Numbered from the stretch's first letter, positions 11,097 through 23,346 are shown. The stretch: DNA of 64,000 bases from Dendrocalamus latiflorus (GCA_017311315.1 CM029672.1:6986463-7050462), one strand, 5' to 3'. The notes: a model not told the origin generated them from the letters alone. Program-made: numbers and translations.

Positions 11097-12809
11097 TCAG
11101 TGCCAAGCAGAAGTAGATATCAACTTCCTGCTCTTCCAGCCGAGAAGAATCGCGCCATCCTTCTCCTCTAAGGTGTACTTGTCAGAGTAGCATGCAAGGA
11201 GCTTCTTTATCACCGAGTTCACATAAGAACTCAGCTGGTAAGGCTCGAATCCAGCCATGGTCAGCCTTGATTTCCACTTGCCAAGGAGCTCGTGCCTCTC
11301 CACCCTGTCCTTCCCCTCACAGGCGATGATGTTCACAATGTCCTTGGCTAGGCAATGCTGCTCCACACTTATCCTCTCTTTGCTGTCTCGTGGCAGGTTG
11401 GCGTCGATCGACTCAAACATGGCAGAGTAGTAGTCCATGGTTTCAACAAACCTCATCAAGAAAGGTGTCGTGTTGGTGTGCGATTCCTGCTCCACCAACG
11501 TAATCACCTTCGGGGACAGCCCTTTCACCATCCGGAGCAACCCGTCCCGTGGGTTGTTGACATCCACGCTCTCATCTGGGGTGTGGTGTAGTTGGAGGGT
11601 GAAGTTGACAGCAAGTGCTTCACCTGGTCTAATCTCAAGCATTTGTTTTGTGACTTCAGTAGCATAGACAGGTAGAGGGGTGAACTCCAGAGGTATATTG
11701 AATTCTTCAGACATTCTTTTCAGCATCTTCCCTACAATCTCCAGACCTTCACCCTGGGCAGACTCTGACACTGGGTCATCTATTCCAGTGATCCGCACAT
11801 GTGGTGGCCCCCCAGGCCTTGCAGCTAGTGCTTGTATCAGTGTGATCCATTGAGTCCCTTGAGCAATCTGAAAATCAATTATGTGGATCTTGTCCTCACT
11901 TCTCAATGCCTCTGCAATTGCACCGTTAGCTGCCATATAGCCAAACTTGAAGTAAGGGCAGATATTGTACAAAATTTTCATGTAGGACAGAAGCTCCTTG
12001 CTCTCCGGCTCACAGCACTTCAGAGCACGGTAGATGTTTGTACCCGAGTTTCCATGTCTAGCAACCAAACCCTCAAGTAGGTAAGCACCTAGACGCTGGA
12101 TTGGCTCCCCGTTAATCGAAACAACTCCACGAGCATCCTGAACAAGCTTAAGGAACTCCTCTGTCCTGTCCTCACTTAATGCCTCAGCACACTTCGTTAA
12201 CAGCTGCTTCACAATGAACTGTGGATCCTCCCTTAATTCCCTTTGTCGTTTCTCTGGACGAAATTCATAGCTTGCTATAGGGTATCCACCAGTAGCAAAT
12301 TGTTGCCGAACAACTCCAGGCGACGGTTGTCGTGACTCATGACTCCATGTCCTCGACCGCTGCCTCATGAGCTGAGTAGGCTTTGTTTCCTCAAACTCAT
12401 GCTTGGTGCTAGTTGCATTATCAGTATCAGGTGCCATCAGAACGGTCTCAATCTCCCGTAAAGCGTGTTGCATATTATGTCTTGATGTTGCATACAATGG
12501 ATCAGGCCCCACTTGAATGTTCTCCCGGAGAAGGACACCTGCCTGTCTGTATGAGCTGTCTGCTTCCAGCGGGGAGATTGGTTGGGCTGAAATGGCTTCT
12601 GTAGAGCTCTGGTTGTCCGGAGTGTTGCTGAGAGCAGACAAACTGTCACACTCAAGCTGGGAAGAAAGAGGGGTGTACGGGGAGTTGCTGAACTCGAACT
12701 TCAGTGGACTGGCTGGCCAGGGAGAGTTTGCTAAGTTGTTCTCTGTAGGAATTTCGTAGACAGCGTTAGCACCGGTCAATCTGTACTTTAATAACTGGTG
12801 CAAGTCCAT
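11097..12809 (-). CDS. CIGR1: GRAS-family transcription regulator, CIGR1-like (PAT1 subfamily)
   Basis: An uninterrupted 570-residue frame encodes a GRAS protein. It opens MDLHQLLKYRLTGAN and has a Ser/Pro/Thr-rich regulatory region to about residue 195, with a serine-rich patch near RSRTWSHESRQ (151-161). The GRAS domain follows: first leucine heptad region (~198-265), VHIID-type core IHIIDF (308-313), second heptad (~355-395), PFYRE region with RFVETMDYYSAMFES (453-467), RVER (502-505) and a SAW region ending SAWH. Length and N-terminus match chitin-inducible gibberellin-responsive protein 1 of rice as I remember it (571 residues). GRAS proteins act in the nucleus as co-regulators. The rice gene is induced by chitin elicitor and gibberellin. 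A single coding exon with introns only in the 5' UTR is usual for this subfamily. No break is seen. Confidence 0.95.
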   Translation of the reverse strand: MDLHQLLKYRLTGANAVYEIPTENNLANSPWPASPLKFEFSNSPYTPLSSQLECDSLSALSNTPDNQSSTEAISAQPISPLEADSSYRQAGVLLRENIQVGPDPLYATSRHNMQHALREIETVLMAPDTDNATSTKHEFEETKPTQLMRQRSRTWSHESRQPSPGVVRQQFATGGYPIASYEFRPEKRQRELREDPQFIVKQLLTKCAEALSEDRTEEFLKLVQDARGVVSINGEPIQRLGAYLLEGLVARHGNSGTNIYRALKCCEPESKELLSYMKILYNICPYFKFGYMAANGAIAEALRSEDKIHIIDFQIAQGTQWITLIQALAARPGGPPHVRITGIDDPVSESAQGEGLEIVGKMLKRMSEEFNIPLEFTPLPVYATEVTKQMLEIRPGEALAVNFTLQLHHTPDESVDVNNPRDGLLRMVKGLSPKVITLVEQESHTNTTPFLMRFVETMDYYSAMFESIDANLPRDSKERISVEQHCLAKDIVNIIACEGKDRVERHELLGKWKSRLTMAGFEPYQLSSYVNSVIKKLLACYSDKYTLEEKDGAILLGWKSRKLISTSAWH

Positions 12810-12840
12810 AATAAATGAACGGGGATTAGTTGTTCATGAC

Positions 12841-15193
12841 CTGTACATAGCAAAAGAAAGGAAACTATAAAGCATTTATTCCATGGAGGGTGACAGAACA
12901 AACAAGCAGAAGAGAATATTTTGCTTTATCAGTGCGACTTCAAGCATACAAATCAGAGACAGAAAGAGATCCCAAGAACTTCCATACTAGACAAATTCAA
13001 GAAACATGTAGCACATGTGTTTTCAACTTAACAAAGCAGAAGAAATATTAATTTGCAAGTCTGCCAAAAGCTGAAAGGTTTTAACTAGCAAAATGGTTGT
13101 ACTGTACCAAAATTAAGCTATAGTCACTTAATACCAAGGTAAAATTCTTGTGACAATGTAAAACGAATTCTCAACATCACCATCAATGATTTCTCAGAGA
13201 TCAACTATTAAAATTACAAGGGCAACTAGACCAAAGTTGTTCTTTTTTTCAAAAATAATTTAAATGATCTATTGATTTCTCTGGTTGCCATTCCTCTATG
13301 CATATAGTACAATTTAACAAGTAGCTCTCTAGAATTCTGCATAAACCAAACTCATCCTCTGTCAAAACGACCCCATCATCTCCCTGCAAATTTTAATGGC
13401 TCTATCCTTCTTCTCAAACTTAAAGGACAACCACAGAAGTCAAATTCGAGCAAGTCAAGCAAAGGAAAGGATCCTCAATCCTGAGTCAGTCAACTAATAA
13501 GATAAATAAATTCCAGCCTGCAACATCATCTACAAAGAGAAAGCTTGCAGTGCAGACAATGGGACAAGATTGCCCCTTCCAGGCAACACGTCAATTGACC
13601 TTCATCCCATCCCATTATGATCTTAGGCGGTTAGGCCTTCCCATGTTATCCAAAGAGCCAACTTATTCCATTAGAGCATAGATCGTCCTTCAAATCTTAT
13701 GATAGAAGTAAATTAATTGGCAATCCCTCTTCCTTTACTCCATCTTAGCATCATGTGTCACGTGACTCCAACTCCAAGAGCCATCACACCATTTGTGAAA
13801 TATACCCCAATGGTTCCGATACGTCCATTTTTATTCCCTCAAAATGCATTGCATAAATTCAGTTCATGTAGTCAGAATGTCAAACTCAAGCAACAAAACA
13901 TGAAGCTAGAGGAAGACAAGCAATGAAGAAAGGATCCAACCTAACAACGGAGGTTTGGCGAACAAATAATGGGACAGAGTCACATAACCTACCCCCCCCC
14001 CCCCCCCCCCCTCAACACGTCCATTGACCGCCGTCACAATTAAAGGTAAGCACCCTCAAACATTCTATAGTTGGTTGAAGAGAATAGGCCCAAACTATTT
14101 GATTACTGGTCCTTCTCTAGACACACAATAAAGACCAATCTTAAGCAGCCTGTAAGATTCGCTAGTTGGTTGAAGATGATTGACCTACCTTTTTGTTTGA
14201 CTAATGGTCTATCGCTCCTCCGTAATTCCGAAGAAGAACCCCCCCCCCCCAACCAACAACCAGAAGTTTGACCAATCAACCGTGTGGAATCAACATCACC
14301 TTCGTCACTCAAACAAGAAGCCAATTTGTATAATTTTATGCAGTACGCAAAGGATTGAAACTTCTGAGATCTTGGACGCTGGTTGACCATGCTAACAAAT
14401 TAAATAAAATTAAGTACCCCCCTCTCACCGAAATCTAGCAAGAAATTTTTCCCACGGATTGTCGACAGGAAAGGTAATCAATTGACTAATCAGGTGAAAC
14501 GTAGGATTTTCTAAGCTATCTCCGCATGAATCAAACAAACGGATCCTATGGTTCTTGGTGGTACTGCATCAATCTACCGTATGCTTCCATCTTTCCACAA
14601 ACTAGAGGCTAGAAGCGAGAATAGTTCCACTTCTAACAAAAGAATCGCTAAATTGGGGGTTAAAATTAGCTCAACCTGACAGGCTTGAGTCGCACGTCTA
14701 GCTAAATACTAGCAAAATGCATCTGGCAAAGTTAAGTGCCAACAAAACGGACCATGAATTAGCCATGATCCACCTACGAAGCAGTACAAAATTAAGCAGC
14801 AAAATGAAACAGTAACCTCCACCACGGCATACCAAAAGCACAAGAACAACTCATTAATCCGAAAATGGAGGTGCTCTCTCGAAGCCAGCAGCAAAATGCT
14901 CTCATCTGCGACCGTAAAAGATCGAATCGGCTCGGACCAACACAAATCCCCAACTAATTCGTCCACTAGAACTGACTCACCGAAGTGAACCCACCCAAAG
15001 GACTCATCTCCTCGTCGACCGACCGGAAACCGCACAGAGATCCCACCTTAACCCTCCTGAACCGATCGAATCACCGCGCAGTCAGCCAAGCAAAAAACAC
15101 CCAAAAAAAAGCAAAAAAAATCAACAGCTTCGAGCGAAATCAGCAGCACAGCAGGCACGGAATCCGACGAGGTACGGGGACGAGAGCTCTCAC
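12841..15193 (-). other. CIGR1: Predicted 5' UTR intron of CIGR1
   Basis: On the minus strand a donor GAG|GTGAGAGC at about 15194/15193 and an acceptor TATGTACAG at 12841 frame a 2.35-kb non-coding interval ending 31 bases before the ATG. No long open frame with domain content lies inside. Poly-C tracts occur at 13992-14011 and 14239-14250. Long 5' UTR introns are common in PAT1-type GRAS genes. Additional small UTR exons cannot be excluded without transcripts. Confidence 0.5.
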
Positions 15194-15381
15194 CTCCTCC
15201 GATCTGCGCAGCCCGGTGCCCCGATCCAAACTCCACCTCTCTCTCTCTCTCCTGGTTCTCGTGCCCAATCCTCTCTCTCTCTCTCTCTCTCTCTTGCGGC
15301 CCTCTTTTTGTGTGCGCGATAATTATATCGCAGACCTGAGGGAGAAGGAAATAGAAACCCAAAGGAGCCACGCCTTATATA
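15194..15381 (-). promoter_or_regulatory. CIGR1: CIGR1 core promoter and 5' UTR exon
   Basis: On the minus strand TATATAAGG (complement of about 15373-15381) sits upstream of a leader that contains two pure GA runs (complement of CT at 15237-15250 and 15271-15294). The leader ends at the GTGAG donor near 15193. GA-rich leaders are frequent in plant regulatory genes. DNA further upstream (15.4-15.75 kb) is very GC-rich. Confidence 0.55.
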
Positions 15382-15944
15382 CCGCCTCCCGAGACGACGG
15401 CGACCGTGCCGGCTCGCCTGACGCCGTCACGGCCACGTCCCCGCGGTCAGCGCTCCCGCGTGGTGACGCCGTGGAGCCCGCACCCCTGACGTCGTTAGGG
15501 ACGGAGATGTCTCCGCCGTCGGATCGGGATCCGACGCTGACGCGTCTCGACGAGCGGCCACGTGCGGCCCGCGCCGGGGGGGCCACGACACGGCTGACGC
15601 GGGGGGCGCGGACACGCGGTCGCGCGTTTGACCTGACGTGGATGGGGTTTGAACGGATTCCGACCGTCGGATCGAGATCGGAGGGATGACGTCTGGCCTA
15701 GCCGGCTTCGGCGGTTGGGGCTGCGTGGGCCGTCCGATCACGGGCGGGGAGATAAGATGGTGACGTGGGGCCCACGCGAGGAATCCGACAAAGGAAGGTG
15801 AGGTGATATAAGGCTGATAGCTTTGCGTGGGTGTTTTCCATTTCGATGAGGGAAGAGAATGCGATGCTCAACATTTTTTCTATCGTTGAGAAACGAGATC
15901 GGCCTACTTTTCTTTTTGTTTAATTACAAAGAAGGTTCTACTGA

Positions 15945-16223
15945 GGGGTGATCGGTTGAGCTTTAACTTTTAACTTTCGATTTATTTTTCATTATTTATA
16001 CATTTTATTTTTTTCTAAATTTTTGGATTTTTGTTGAGCTTTTTTGCCGGTTTTTTCCTGTATTTGTTTGTATTATATGTAATGGGCTAACATATTTTTT
16101 ATATTTTTAAATTTTTTAAATTTAATTATGCTAAATAAGCCTCTGTCAGTTACAGTATTGTTTCAGCTAGCTACAGTGTTTTTCAACCATAAATCACCAA
16201 AAATAAGCCCAAATGATCACCAC
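15945..16223 (+). mobile_element. MITE, family A copy 1
   Basis: The element has weak terminal inverted repeats based on GGTGATC(G/A)...TTGRGCTT. Its AT-rich core contains TATTTGTTTGTATTATATG and AATAAGCCTCTGTCAG. The same core recurs inverted at 16552-16800 and direct at 32066-32338. Confidence 0.6.
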
Positions 16224-16551
16224 TTGAAACATACACTACATCTAAGATTAAAGATTGTTGTTTCGGATATATTTAGCACCTCATAGAGAATGGACATGTG
16301 CTTTTTCCATCGAATGCATGTGTATGTAAATGTCAGCGCCTGGGATAAACCTAGGGTTCAAATACGGGCAGGTCAAACACTGGATGACAATTGTAGCTAA
16401 CTAAGCTAAGTTCGGTTCTACTTTTCTAATCGGAGTACTAGTAATTTTAAGCTTTTAAAGTTCAAAATGAATAAAATTCAATCTAATTACGGTGAAAGTA
16501 TCCCAGTCTCTGATCGCATTGAAGTATGACTTTAAATGAGTGTATCTTTAA

Positions 16552-16800
16552 GTGGTGATCATTTGGACTTTTTTTGTGGCTTATGGCTGAAAAGCACTGT
16601 AGCTGACAGAGACTTATTTACCATAATTAAATTTAAAAAAATTAAAAAATATAAAAAATATGCTAGTACATTACGTATAATACAAACAAATACGGGGAAA
16701 AAAGAACCGGCAAAAAAGCTCAAAAAGCCAAAAGTTCAGAAAAAGACGAAATTTATGAATAGTGGAAAATAAGCCAGAAGCTGAAGCCGAAACAATCACA
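16552..16800 (-). mobile_element. MITE, family A copy 2 (inverted)
   Basis: This copy begins GTGGTGATCATTTGG and carries the reverse complement of the copy 1 core (CTGACAGAGACTTATTTACC and ATAATACAAACAAATACG). It lies about 330 bp from copy 1 in opposite orientation. Confidence 0.6.
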
Positions 16801-18112
16801 GCCTAAAACAACTCCAGAAATGCGTTTTAAAAGTCATTGCGTGTCCATTCGTAAAGCAGAAAAAGGAAAATTTCAAGGTTGACAATAATCTCTCAACCGT
16901 AAAACAAGAAGTCTAAAATGGTTAAATGAGTGACAGTTAGATGCATCAATTAATGCAATCAAATTATGGCTATGTTCTTTTATGCTGTGACCGATAATTT
17001 TTAGTTGTATTTTTTCGAGATGATGATGAACGACGAAAATACTGATATAGACGATGCACACGTCAATGGATCCGATAAACCGTAAAATCGTTCGAAGAAA
17101 TCGTACAATTTATCTTGGTTTTAGAAAAAAAAATTGGAGCTAAACCACATCGGGCCTAAGGCCAGTACAACTCCATCTGGGAGAGAGAGATTGGGAAAAT
17201 TGGAGAGGTGAGCCTCAGGTCTGAACGGAGCAAGAACTCAGGCTTCTAGAAGAACACGAGGGCAAATTGCTGCCAGCCTGCCACGTAGCCGCGTTCTAAA
17301 GGTTTTAAGGAACAGCTGGGTGGGCCGCACGCACTCCCGCGCCGGGGCCCATCATCCGCTTGGAGCGTTGCTAGTGGGCTTACCGGATGAGGAGAGGCCA
17401 CCGACGTCGCCCCTGACGCGAATCGGATTCCACCTACGACAACAAAAGAGAGGTGCTCCGTGCTCTGCTCAACTCAAGCGCCGAGTGCTCTGCAGACTTT
17501 TTTTTTTCTTACGGGCCCTCCCAACACAGCTACACGTCGTGTTGAGATATATGTATATGAAAATCATATAAATATATTTATCTAGAAAATTAGTTTTATA
17601 ATATTATAATGTTATTGGATGCCATAACTAAATTATAATAAAAATTAGTGTTTAAAGTTACGTTTCAAATACTGTGTCAATATCTAAAGCGGATGTGTAT
17701 TTGTGACGGGCAGGAAGTAATATCTTTTTGCATTACACTACTAGCATGGAGTACGGTACCTTTTCTTCTTTACATATCTGTGGCACGTACAAAGTACGCG
17801 AATCGTTTGTGCAAAAACTCTTGTATTAAAAAAACACTACTCTTGCGCTTTTTAAAGTGTTGTCACATCAAATGTTATTATTAGTGTGCACTGTGCTGAT
17901 GTCATGTCGCTGGAGGATGCATGGTCCATTACAGTAGATGCAAGTAGGTTATGATCAGAAATCAGAGTGCGTGTCTTTGCATTCAGAAGAGCAGATGATC
18001 AATTGTAGCGGACGCGCACACTTACCAAAAAGTACAATCGATAGGCCCCAAATTGGCCATGCGATGTCTGGCCTAACTCCAGTGTTGGAGCCGGTCGAAC
18101 GAGCCTGGTGAG
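16801..18112. other. Unassigned AT-rich intergenic DNA
   Basis: I see no gene or RNA. Short open frames here are at chance level and carry no recognisable domain. Confidence 0.5.
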
Positions 18113-18556
18113 TTTTGGACGTTTATAACATTGTATATCTTAAAAATTTTAAATGTAACTTTCTACATATGAAAATTCTATTTTTGGCACCCATTACGAC
18201 CGTGGGACGCTGATATGTGGCAGTCGTACGGTCCCAGACTGCACGATTCACTGTACAACGAGAGACGTGCGCTTAGGCACCGCACGATTGCACTGTAGCT
18301 GATACAGAGCAACCAAAAAACAATTAGCTTAATCGTGCGCTCGGGCACCGCACGTATCAGCTACAGTGCAATCGTGCTATCTCCGAGCGCACGTCTCTCG
18401 TGTTACAGTGCAATCGTACGGTCGGGACCGCATGACTATCACGTGTCAGCGTCCCACAGTCCCACGGTCGCAAAGGGGGGCAAAAATGGATTTTTTGTGC
18501 ATAGGGGGCTACATTTGGAATTTTTAGGGTATACAGTGCTATAAACGTTGGTATCC
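18113..18556. mobile_element. Foldback element with arms near 200 bp
   Basis: The left arm (from about 18119: ACGTTTATAACATTGTATATC, then GACCGTGGGACGCTGA, then GCACGATTGCACTGTAGCTGATAC) is matched in reverse complement by the right arm. The right arm ends with GTATCAGCTACAGTGCAATCG and ...CAGCGTCCCACAGTCCCACGGTC... ACTGTATAAACGTT-like sequence at about 18547. The arms differ at many positions and enclose a short loop around 18305-18355. No coding capacity is seen. Confidence 0.7.
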
Positions 18557-18632
18557 CAAATTGACCTTTTGTGAGCCCGATTAAACGATACAACACAATC
18601 AGATCTTTCTCCCACGGAGTATTAGTGGCTAT

Positions 18633-20155
18633 TGTTGTATTTTGTGATCTGAATATAGTTGGATTTGATCATAATTGATCTTTTCTGACCACTTGAAGAA
18701 TTCTATCTAGTTTCGCTCATCAATATGAACTGGTCAGAGGTTATAGTTATGATCATTTTCATATTTCTAATGGACTCTGACCTACATCAGACGTAGTGTT
18801 CTAAGGCGCATGCGCCATCTGTAGTCAAACGTAGCTACTCAATGCGCATTCGACCACTACTCTTCACCGATATCTTCGGAAACTCTCCGAGCGAGGTTAT
18901 GTTCCCATCCTCGAAAAGGTTACTGTTCCGATTTTTGAGTAGATCTCTGTTTCATTGCTGATTAAGACTCTGCTCCTAGCCTCGTATGGGACTCTTGTTC
19001 TAAGACTATTTATATTCCATATAAGTTGCTTGGTAGAGGCAAGTAGAATTATATATACATCAAGAGCGTTCTGTAACTTCTCCTCATACAGTTATTCCGT
19101 CAATTATGCGTCCATGTTTTTCACCCGCAAGGATTTTTCGCGTTAAATCTCTATCTCATGTTTTTCGTTGTTCTTCATTGGTTTCATTCGGTCTTATCGA
19201 TTTCTTATCAAGTGGCATACCGATTCTAACAAGTGGTATCGAAGCCATGTTCTTCGCCCAGATCAATATAGGGCACTATCGACATGACAATAATGAAATA
19301 CGATATTCCACTACTTGACCAAGACGCAAAATTTTTCCTGTGGTAGACCAAAATGTGAGTTATTCTAGCATAGCTCGATTTGGATGATGTGTTATTGAGG
19401 ATCGGCAAGATGCCCACTGCATGGTCCGTCGAGGAGGAGCAAGAAGAGATCATAAGACCCTCTCTCAGATTTATCTTCTTCAAAATAACAATATTCTACA
19501 GGAGGCCGCCGTTGTTACATTATGGCTAAAGTTGAAATAAATTTGCATGACCAATGATTTTACCAACAATATGCTTGTGAAGCAAAAGTTTTTCTCACTT
19601 CGATTAGCAGAATGCAGATCTATGTTAAATCACATGACCGCTTTTAAGGATATTGTTGCCGATTTTGAAGCAATGGAAGTCAAATATGAATAAGAAGATT
19701 TAGATCTTATTGTACTATACTCATTGTCCAGTTCATTCTCTATGTTCAGAGACACAATTCTTTATAGTCGAGACTCACCCTCAAGGAGGTTTATGATGCT
19801 CTGTATGCAATAGAGAAGCTGAAAACCATGGTGTCGAGCATTGAAGCCGAATACATGGCTATATTAGAAGCATGTAAATAAGTTGTTTGGTTAAGATATC
19901 TGTACACTAAGCTTTGTGGTAGTACATCTTGCACTAATATTTTAATAATATTCAGAGTGCTATTTATCTTACAGAAGACCAAATATTCCGAAAGAGAACA
20001 AAGCACAATGAAGTTAGATATCACTTCATTCGAGACAAGGTGATTGCAGATTTTGCAAGATTAGTACTCAAGAGAATCTAGTTGATATGATAACAAAACC
20101 AATTTCTACCACTAAGTTTGAGCTCTGGTCAGACTTGGTCGGTATTACTCGTTAG
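18633..20155 (+). mobile_element. Collapsed Ty1/copia remnant: LTR, PBS, gag, RNase H
   Basis: An LTR-like segment (TGTTGTATT at 18633 to TAACA at ~19231) is followed by TGGTATCGAAGCC (19234-19246), a close variant of the initiator-Met PBS. Next comes a gag relic (LLDQDAKFFL near 19.3 kb, then several stops). From about 19840 the sequence switches to the C-terminal RNase H region of copia pol (IEAEYMAILEACK, SAIYLTEDQIF, RTKHNEVRYHFIRDK, MITKPISTTKFEL). Protease, integrase and reverse transcriptase are missing, so gag and RNase H are joined by an internal deletion. There are several stops. Confidence 0.65.
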
Positions 20156-20159
20156 TCTT

Positions 20160-20640
20160 TTCTACACGTGAGGCGAGGGAGGACTGAGGGAGCGGGCGAC
20201 CGGGCGACTAGGCGGCGTGGGAGCGGTGGACGGTGGAAAAAAGAGAGGAGGGGGGCGGACGGGGGAAAAAAGAGGGAAGGACGGTCGGATGGGAAAAAAA
20301 CTGGAAAAGCTAAAAAATTCTTTGAGCGCAGTGAGCAGATGACAACGGGTAGTCCGTCACTTAAACGATCATAAAATGTTCGAATTATGATCTTTATAAA
20401 TCCACAACGCTCTACCATTTCTTCACAGAATCATAGCGCCTTTCACTCCGCTCCAGTGCTCCACCATTTCTTCACAGAATCACAGCGCCTTTCCTTCTCA
20501 TTTCTTCACAGAGCCTTCTCATTTCTGCATTTGTACTCTTTGTTTATTTATTTATTTGTTACTTCTCATTTCATAAGCACATTTATTGTATTTGTACTTC
20601 TTATTTATTAACTAATCACCATGTTACCAAGAAGTCGCAG
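20160..20640. other. Low-complexity GA-rich and AT-rich DNA upstream of the hAT fragment
   Basis: A G/A-rich stretch (20170-20330) is followed by a degenerate direct repeat of about 60 bp (CACCATTTCTTCACAGAATCA at ~20410 and ~20460). It may be the 5' region of the hAT element that follows. I could not define a terminus. Confidence 0.35.
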
Positions 20641-20705
20641 TACCAGGGAACACTCAAGCAGTATGCAGAGGAATCGAAGCTCGAAAAGGACAGCGGAATA
20701 GGTGA

Positions 20706-21290
20706 ATGCCTTGGCCTAGATTATTCAGAAGCTTTCACACATGTCAAAAAGGAGCTTTTCCATGCTTTTGTTTGTATCATGATAAGTTTGGCAGCAGCGG
20801 AAGATCGGAGGCCTCACAAGAGACGGTGAAACATGGAAAGACAAGCATGACATCACACTTGTGGAAGAAGCTAAAGGGCAAGTCTACTTCTTTGTCCTTT
20901 CAGTCTCAGGCGGCATCCAAGTGGAATTCTGTCTTGGAGTTGAATCACTATTTGGAGCATGATTTTGCAAATATATATCCTGATCTTACTGGTGGAGGCA
21001 AGATATACTTGCTCGAGTGGTGGAAGAACAACAAGCAGATCTTTTCTGTGCTGTCATATTTCGCACGGAATGTTCTCCTGGTGCCAGTGTCCACCGTCTC
21101 TTCAGAAGCGACGTTCAGTACGGTAGGGAGAATAATAGAAGAGAGAAGATCATCCTTTACGCCCAGGATGGTGGAGGCAATCACATGCGCCAAAGTCTAG
21201 GAATTAGCCAAAGAGTGGTAACAGCGTCAACTGGAGGATCCCGAAATCGTACAGGCATATGCTGACATAGACATTGCCAAGTAGATATTA
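20706..21290 (+). pseudogene. Internally deleted hAT transposase (BED finger joined to dimerisation domain)
   Basis: The frame gives a degraded BED-type zinc finger (CLYHDKFG...TSHLWKKLKG, about residues 20-57, with the second cysteine replaced). It is followed at once by the C-terminal hAT dimerisation domain: YLEHDFANIYPDL, LEWWKNNKQIFSVLSYFARN and the hallmark PVSTVSSEATFSTVGRIIEE. The RNase H-like catalytic core of several hundred residues is absent. A stop at 21198-21200 falls within the conserved tail, and the tail continues in frame as ELAKEW. The copy can no longer encode a transposase. The BED and dimerisation parts alone could in principle still bind DNA or dimerise, but no promoter evidence exists. 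Confidence 0.75.
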
Positions 21291-21931
21291 TCTACGCATG
21301 TTGTAATAGTTAGTATATACATATATTGTTACTGTACCCTTTTTCTTACTTGGGAAACCCTACTCTGGGCGTAAGGTTTTTAACGATGCAGTAACATTGT
21401 ATTTCTAAAATATGAAAGAAATTCCACTTTTTCCCGAAATATTTATGTCATTGCGTGCCCATGTGTTTATACAATTAATTCAATTTCAACTAGTTTTAAA
21501 CGAGGCGGGTACGAGAGAAAGGAAGATGATGACGCCGCCGCCTTCGCGTATAGTTACTTCGGGCTGGGCTGGGCTTGGGCTGGCACGGCACGAACGCTGG
21601 CACGGTGGGCTTTGGGCCATGCTTGGGCCTGGCCGGAGGCGACACAGGCTGGCACGACACGGTGAGATGACTGGGCCGAACCAACACGTCACGAAGCGGT
21701 ACGAAGCACCATGGATCCGGCTCGTGCCGGCATGGCACGGCCCAAGTCCCAGCTCTACCCTTGCTTATTTTATGTGACCTGACACGTCGATCAATCGATC
21801 TCCAAAAAAAGATCGGATCCGATACAACCTATGCATGTAGAGACATCGGCGCATCGACCATCGCCTCGTGTGGGTATGATTGGCACGTACCTTGAAACCC
21901 TTCCCATTTATCCGTACACCCTCCTTTTTGA

Positions 21932-22205
21932 GAGAAATTTTATTATACAACGGGGGCACAAATCAGTTTGTGTCACGAACCAATCCAGCGCCGACACGTG
22001 GCATGCATCTCTGTAGCAACTATTCTAAAATATTTTTACTGTTTTGTACTGTAGATGGTACGAAAAATTTATCTATTTGCTACAGCACAAAACAGTAAAA
22101 AATAATTTTTTTATTAGTTGCTACAGTAATACATACCTCGTGTCAACGCTAGATTGATTCGTGACACAACCCGATCTGTGTTCCCGTTGTATAACAAAAT
22201 TTCTC
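21932..22205. mobile_element. Mutator-type MITE (274 bp) with 9-bp TSD
   Basis: The terminal inverted repeat starts GAGAAATTTTRTTATACAAC and extends about 60 bp (through GTCACGAAYCAATCYAGCG) at both ends. Flanks are CCTTTTTGA (21923-21931) and CCTTTTTGC (22206-22214), a 9-bp duplication with one mismatch, which fits the Mutator superfamily. The core contains TTGCTACAG motifs and no ORF. Confidence 0.8.
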
Positions 22206-23256
22206 CCTTTTTGCACACGTTTTTTCTCCGATGCTATCATGGTGTGGGGTGAAGCTTTCGTTCGTAGAAAGTATAAGAACGAGCTACACGTATTTATTGA
22301 ACTTTAACAATGGGGCAATGGAGCTTTAAATCTAGTACAATACGACCTGAAACTCCACCACAGGCTGCTAAACTGTGTGATGGAAAGCCATTTCACGAGC
22401 GAGCAGAATTCACTAGAAATTAGCATGAACGGTCTATTTTGTTATTTGCTATAGTGATATATAGTGAGAAATTTTGCTTAAGTCTTGGACCATTGCGCTG
22501 ACAGCGTGAGACTCAACTCCGTCCCTGCGAGCGAGAGTTGTATCCATGATAATGGAGACAGTATACACGATACTATGGGCCTATTTACGAGAGATAGCTT
22601 ACAGAAGTCATATAGATATGAACATATGATTTTTTTGAAGTGACATCTATATTTCTCTCGCTTTAGTCTTGCTCCGGAGAAAAAGCAAAAAGCCACGAAC
22701 ACATCACACACCCCACCTTTCTCGCTCCTATATCGCTCACGCATCTCTTCCCTCACTTTCCCCCACTGCCCGTCCCCTCCTTCTAAAGTCACTTTTTTCA
22801 GCCATTACTATTTATTTTCAACCAAAAATCATCAGCCACAATAGAAAGCTATCAGCCGCAGCCAATGAATATTGGTTTTTTTCAAACCCTATATTGATTT
22901 TATGGAGGCTTTCTGATCTACCCTCTAGTCCTCTGCTTTTTCGTTGTGCCGCTCACAATTGTATATGAAGCTAGAAGGTAGGGACTTATTTATATACTTC
23001 ACTTCCAGGTGTTACAAAACGATCCCACTTATTTTCGATATACCAGGAGACTTCTGAACCGTATCACCAACCGCGATCAGACAGATTAGTTTTATGAGTC
23101 TAAAATATATTAGTCCCTAGCATAGATGTGTGAGTTATACGCCATGATCAGATTGTTTATGAAATCAATTCCAATATGATTATGTAGGTCAATAGCTTGC
23201 AGAGTTGATCCTGTAAAATAAACCCAACTATTCCGCTCTGGGTTGTACTCAGGTTA

Positions 23257-23314
23257 AACACACACACACACACATACATACATACATACATACATACATA
23301 CATACATACATACA

Positions 23315-23346
<32 letters not shown>

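Noticed and set aside
14985..15741. Open frames of 104-234 codons around the CIGR1 promoter
   Set aside because: They run through the predicted 5' UTR, the GA repeats and the GC-rich promoter of CIGR1, with no domain content.
18633..19231. A host gene in the segment before the copia relic
   Set aside because: TG...CA ends and the adjoining PBS make an LTR the better explanation.
23157..23339. Repetitive peptide MYVCMYVC...
   Set aside because: It is the translation of a TACA microsatellite.
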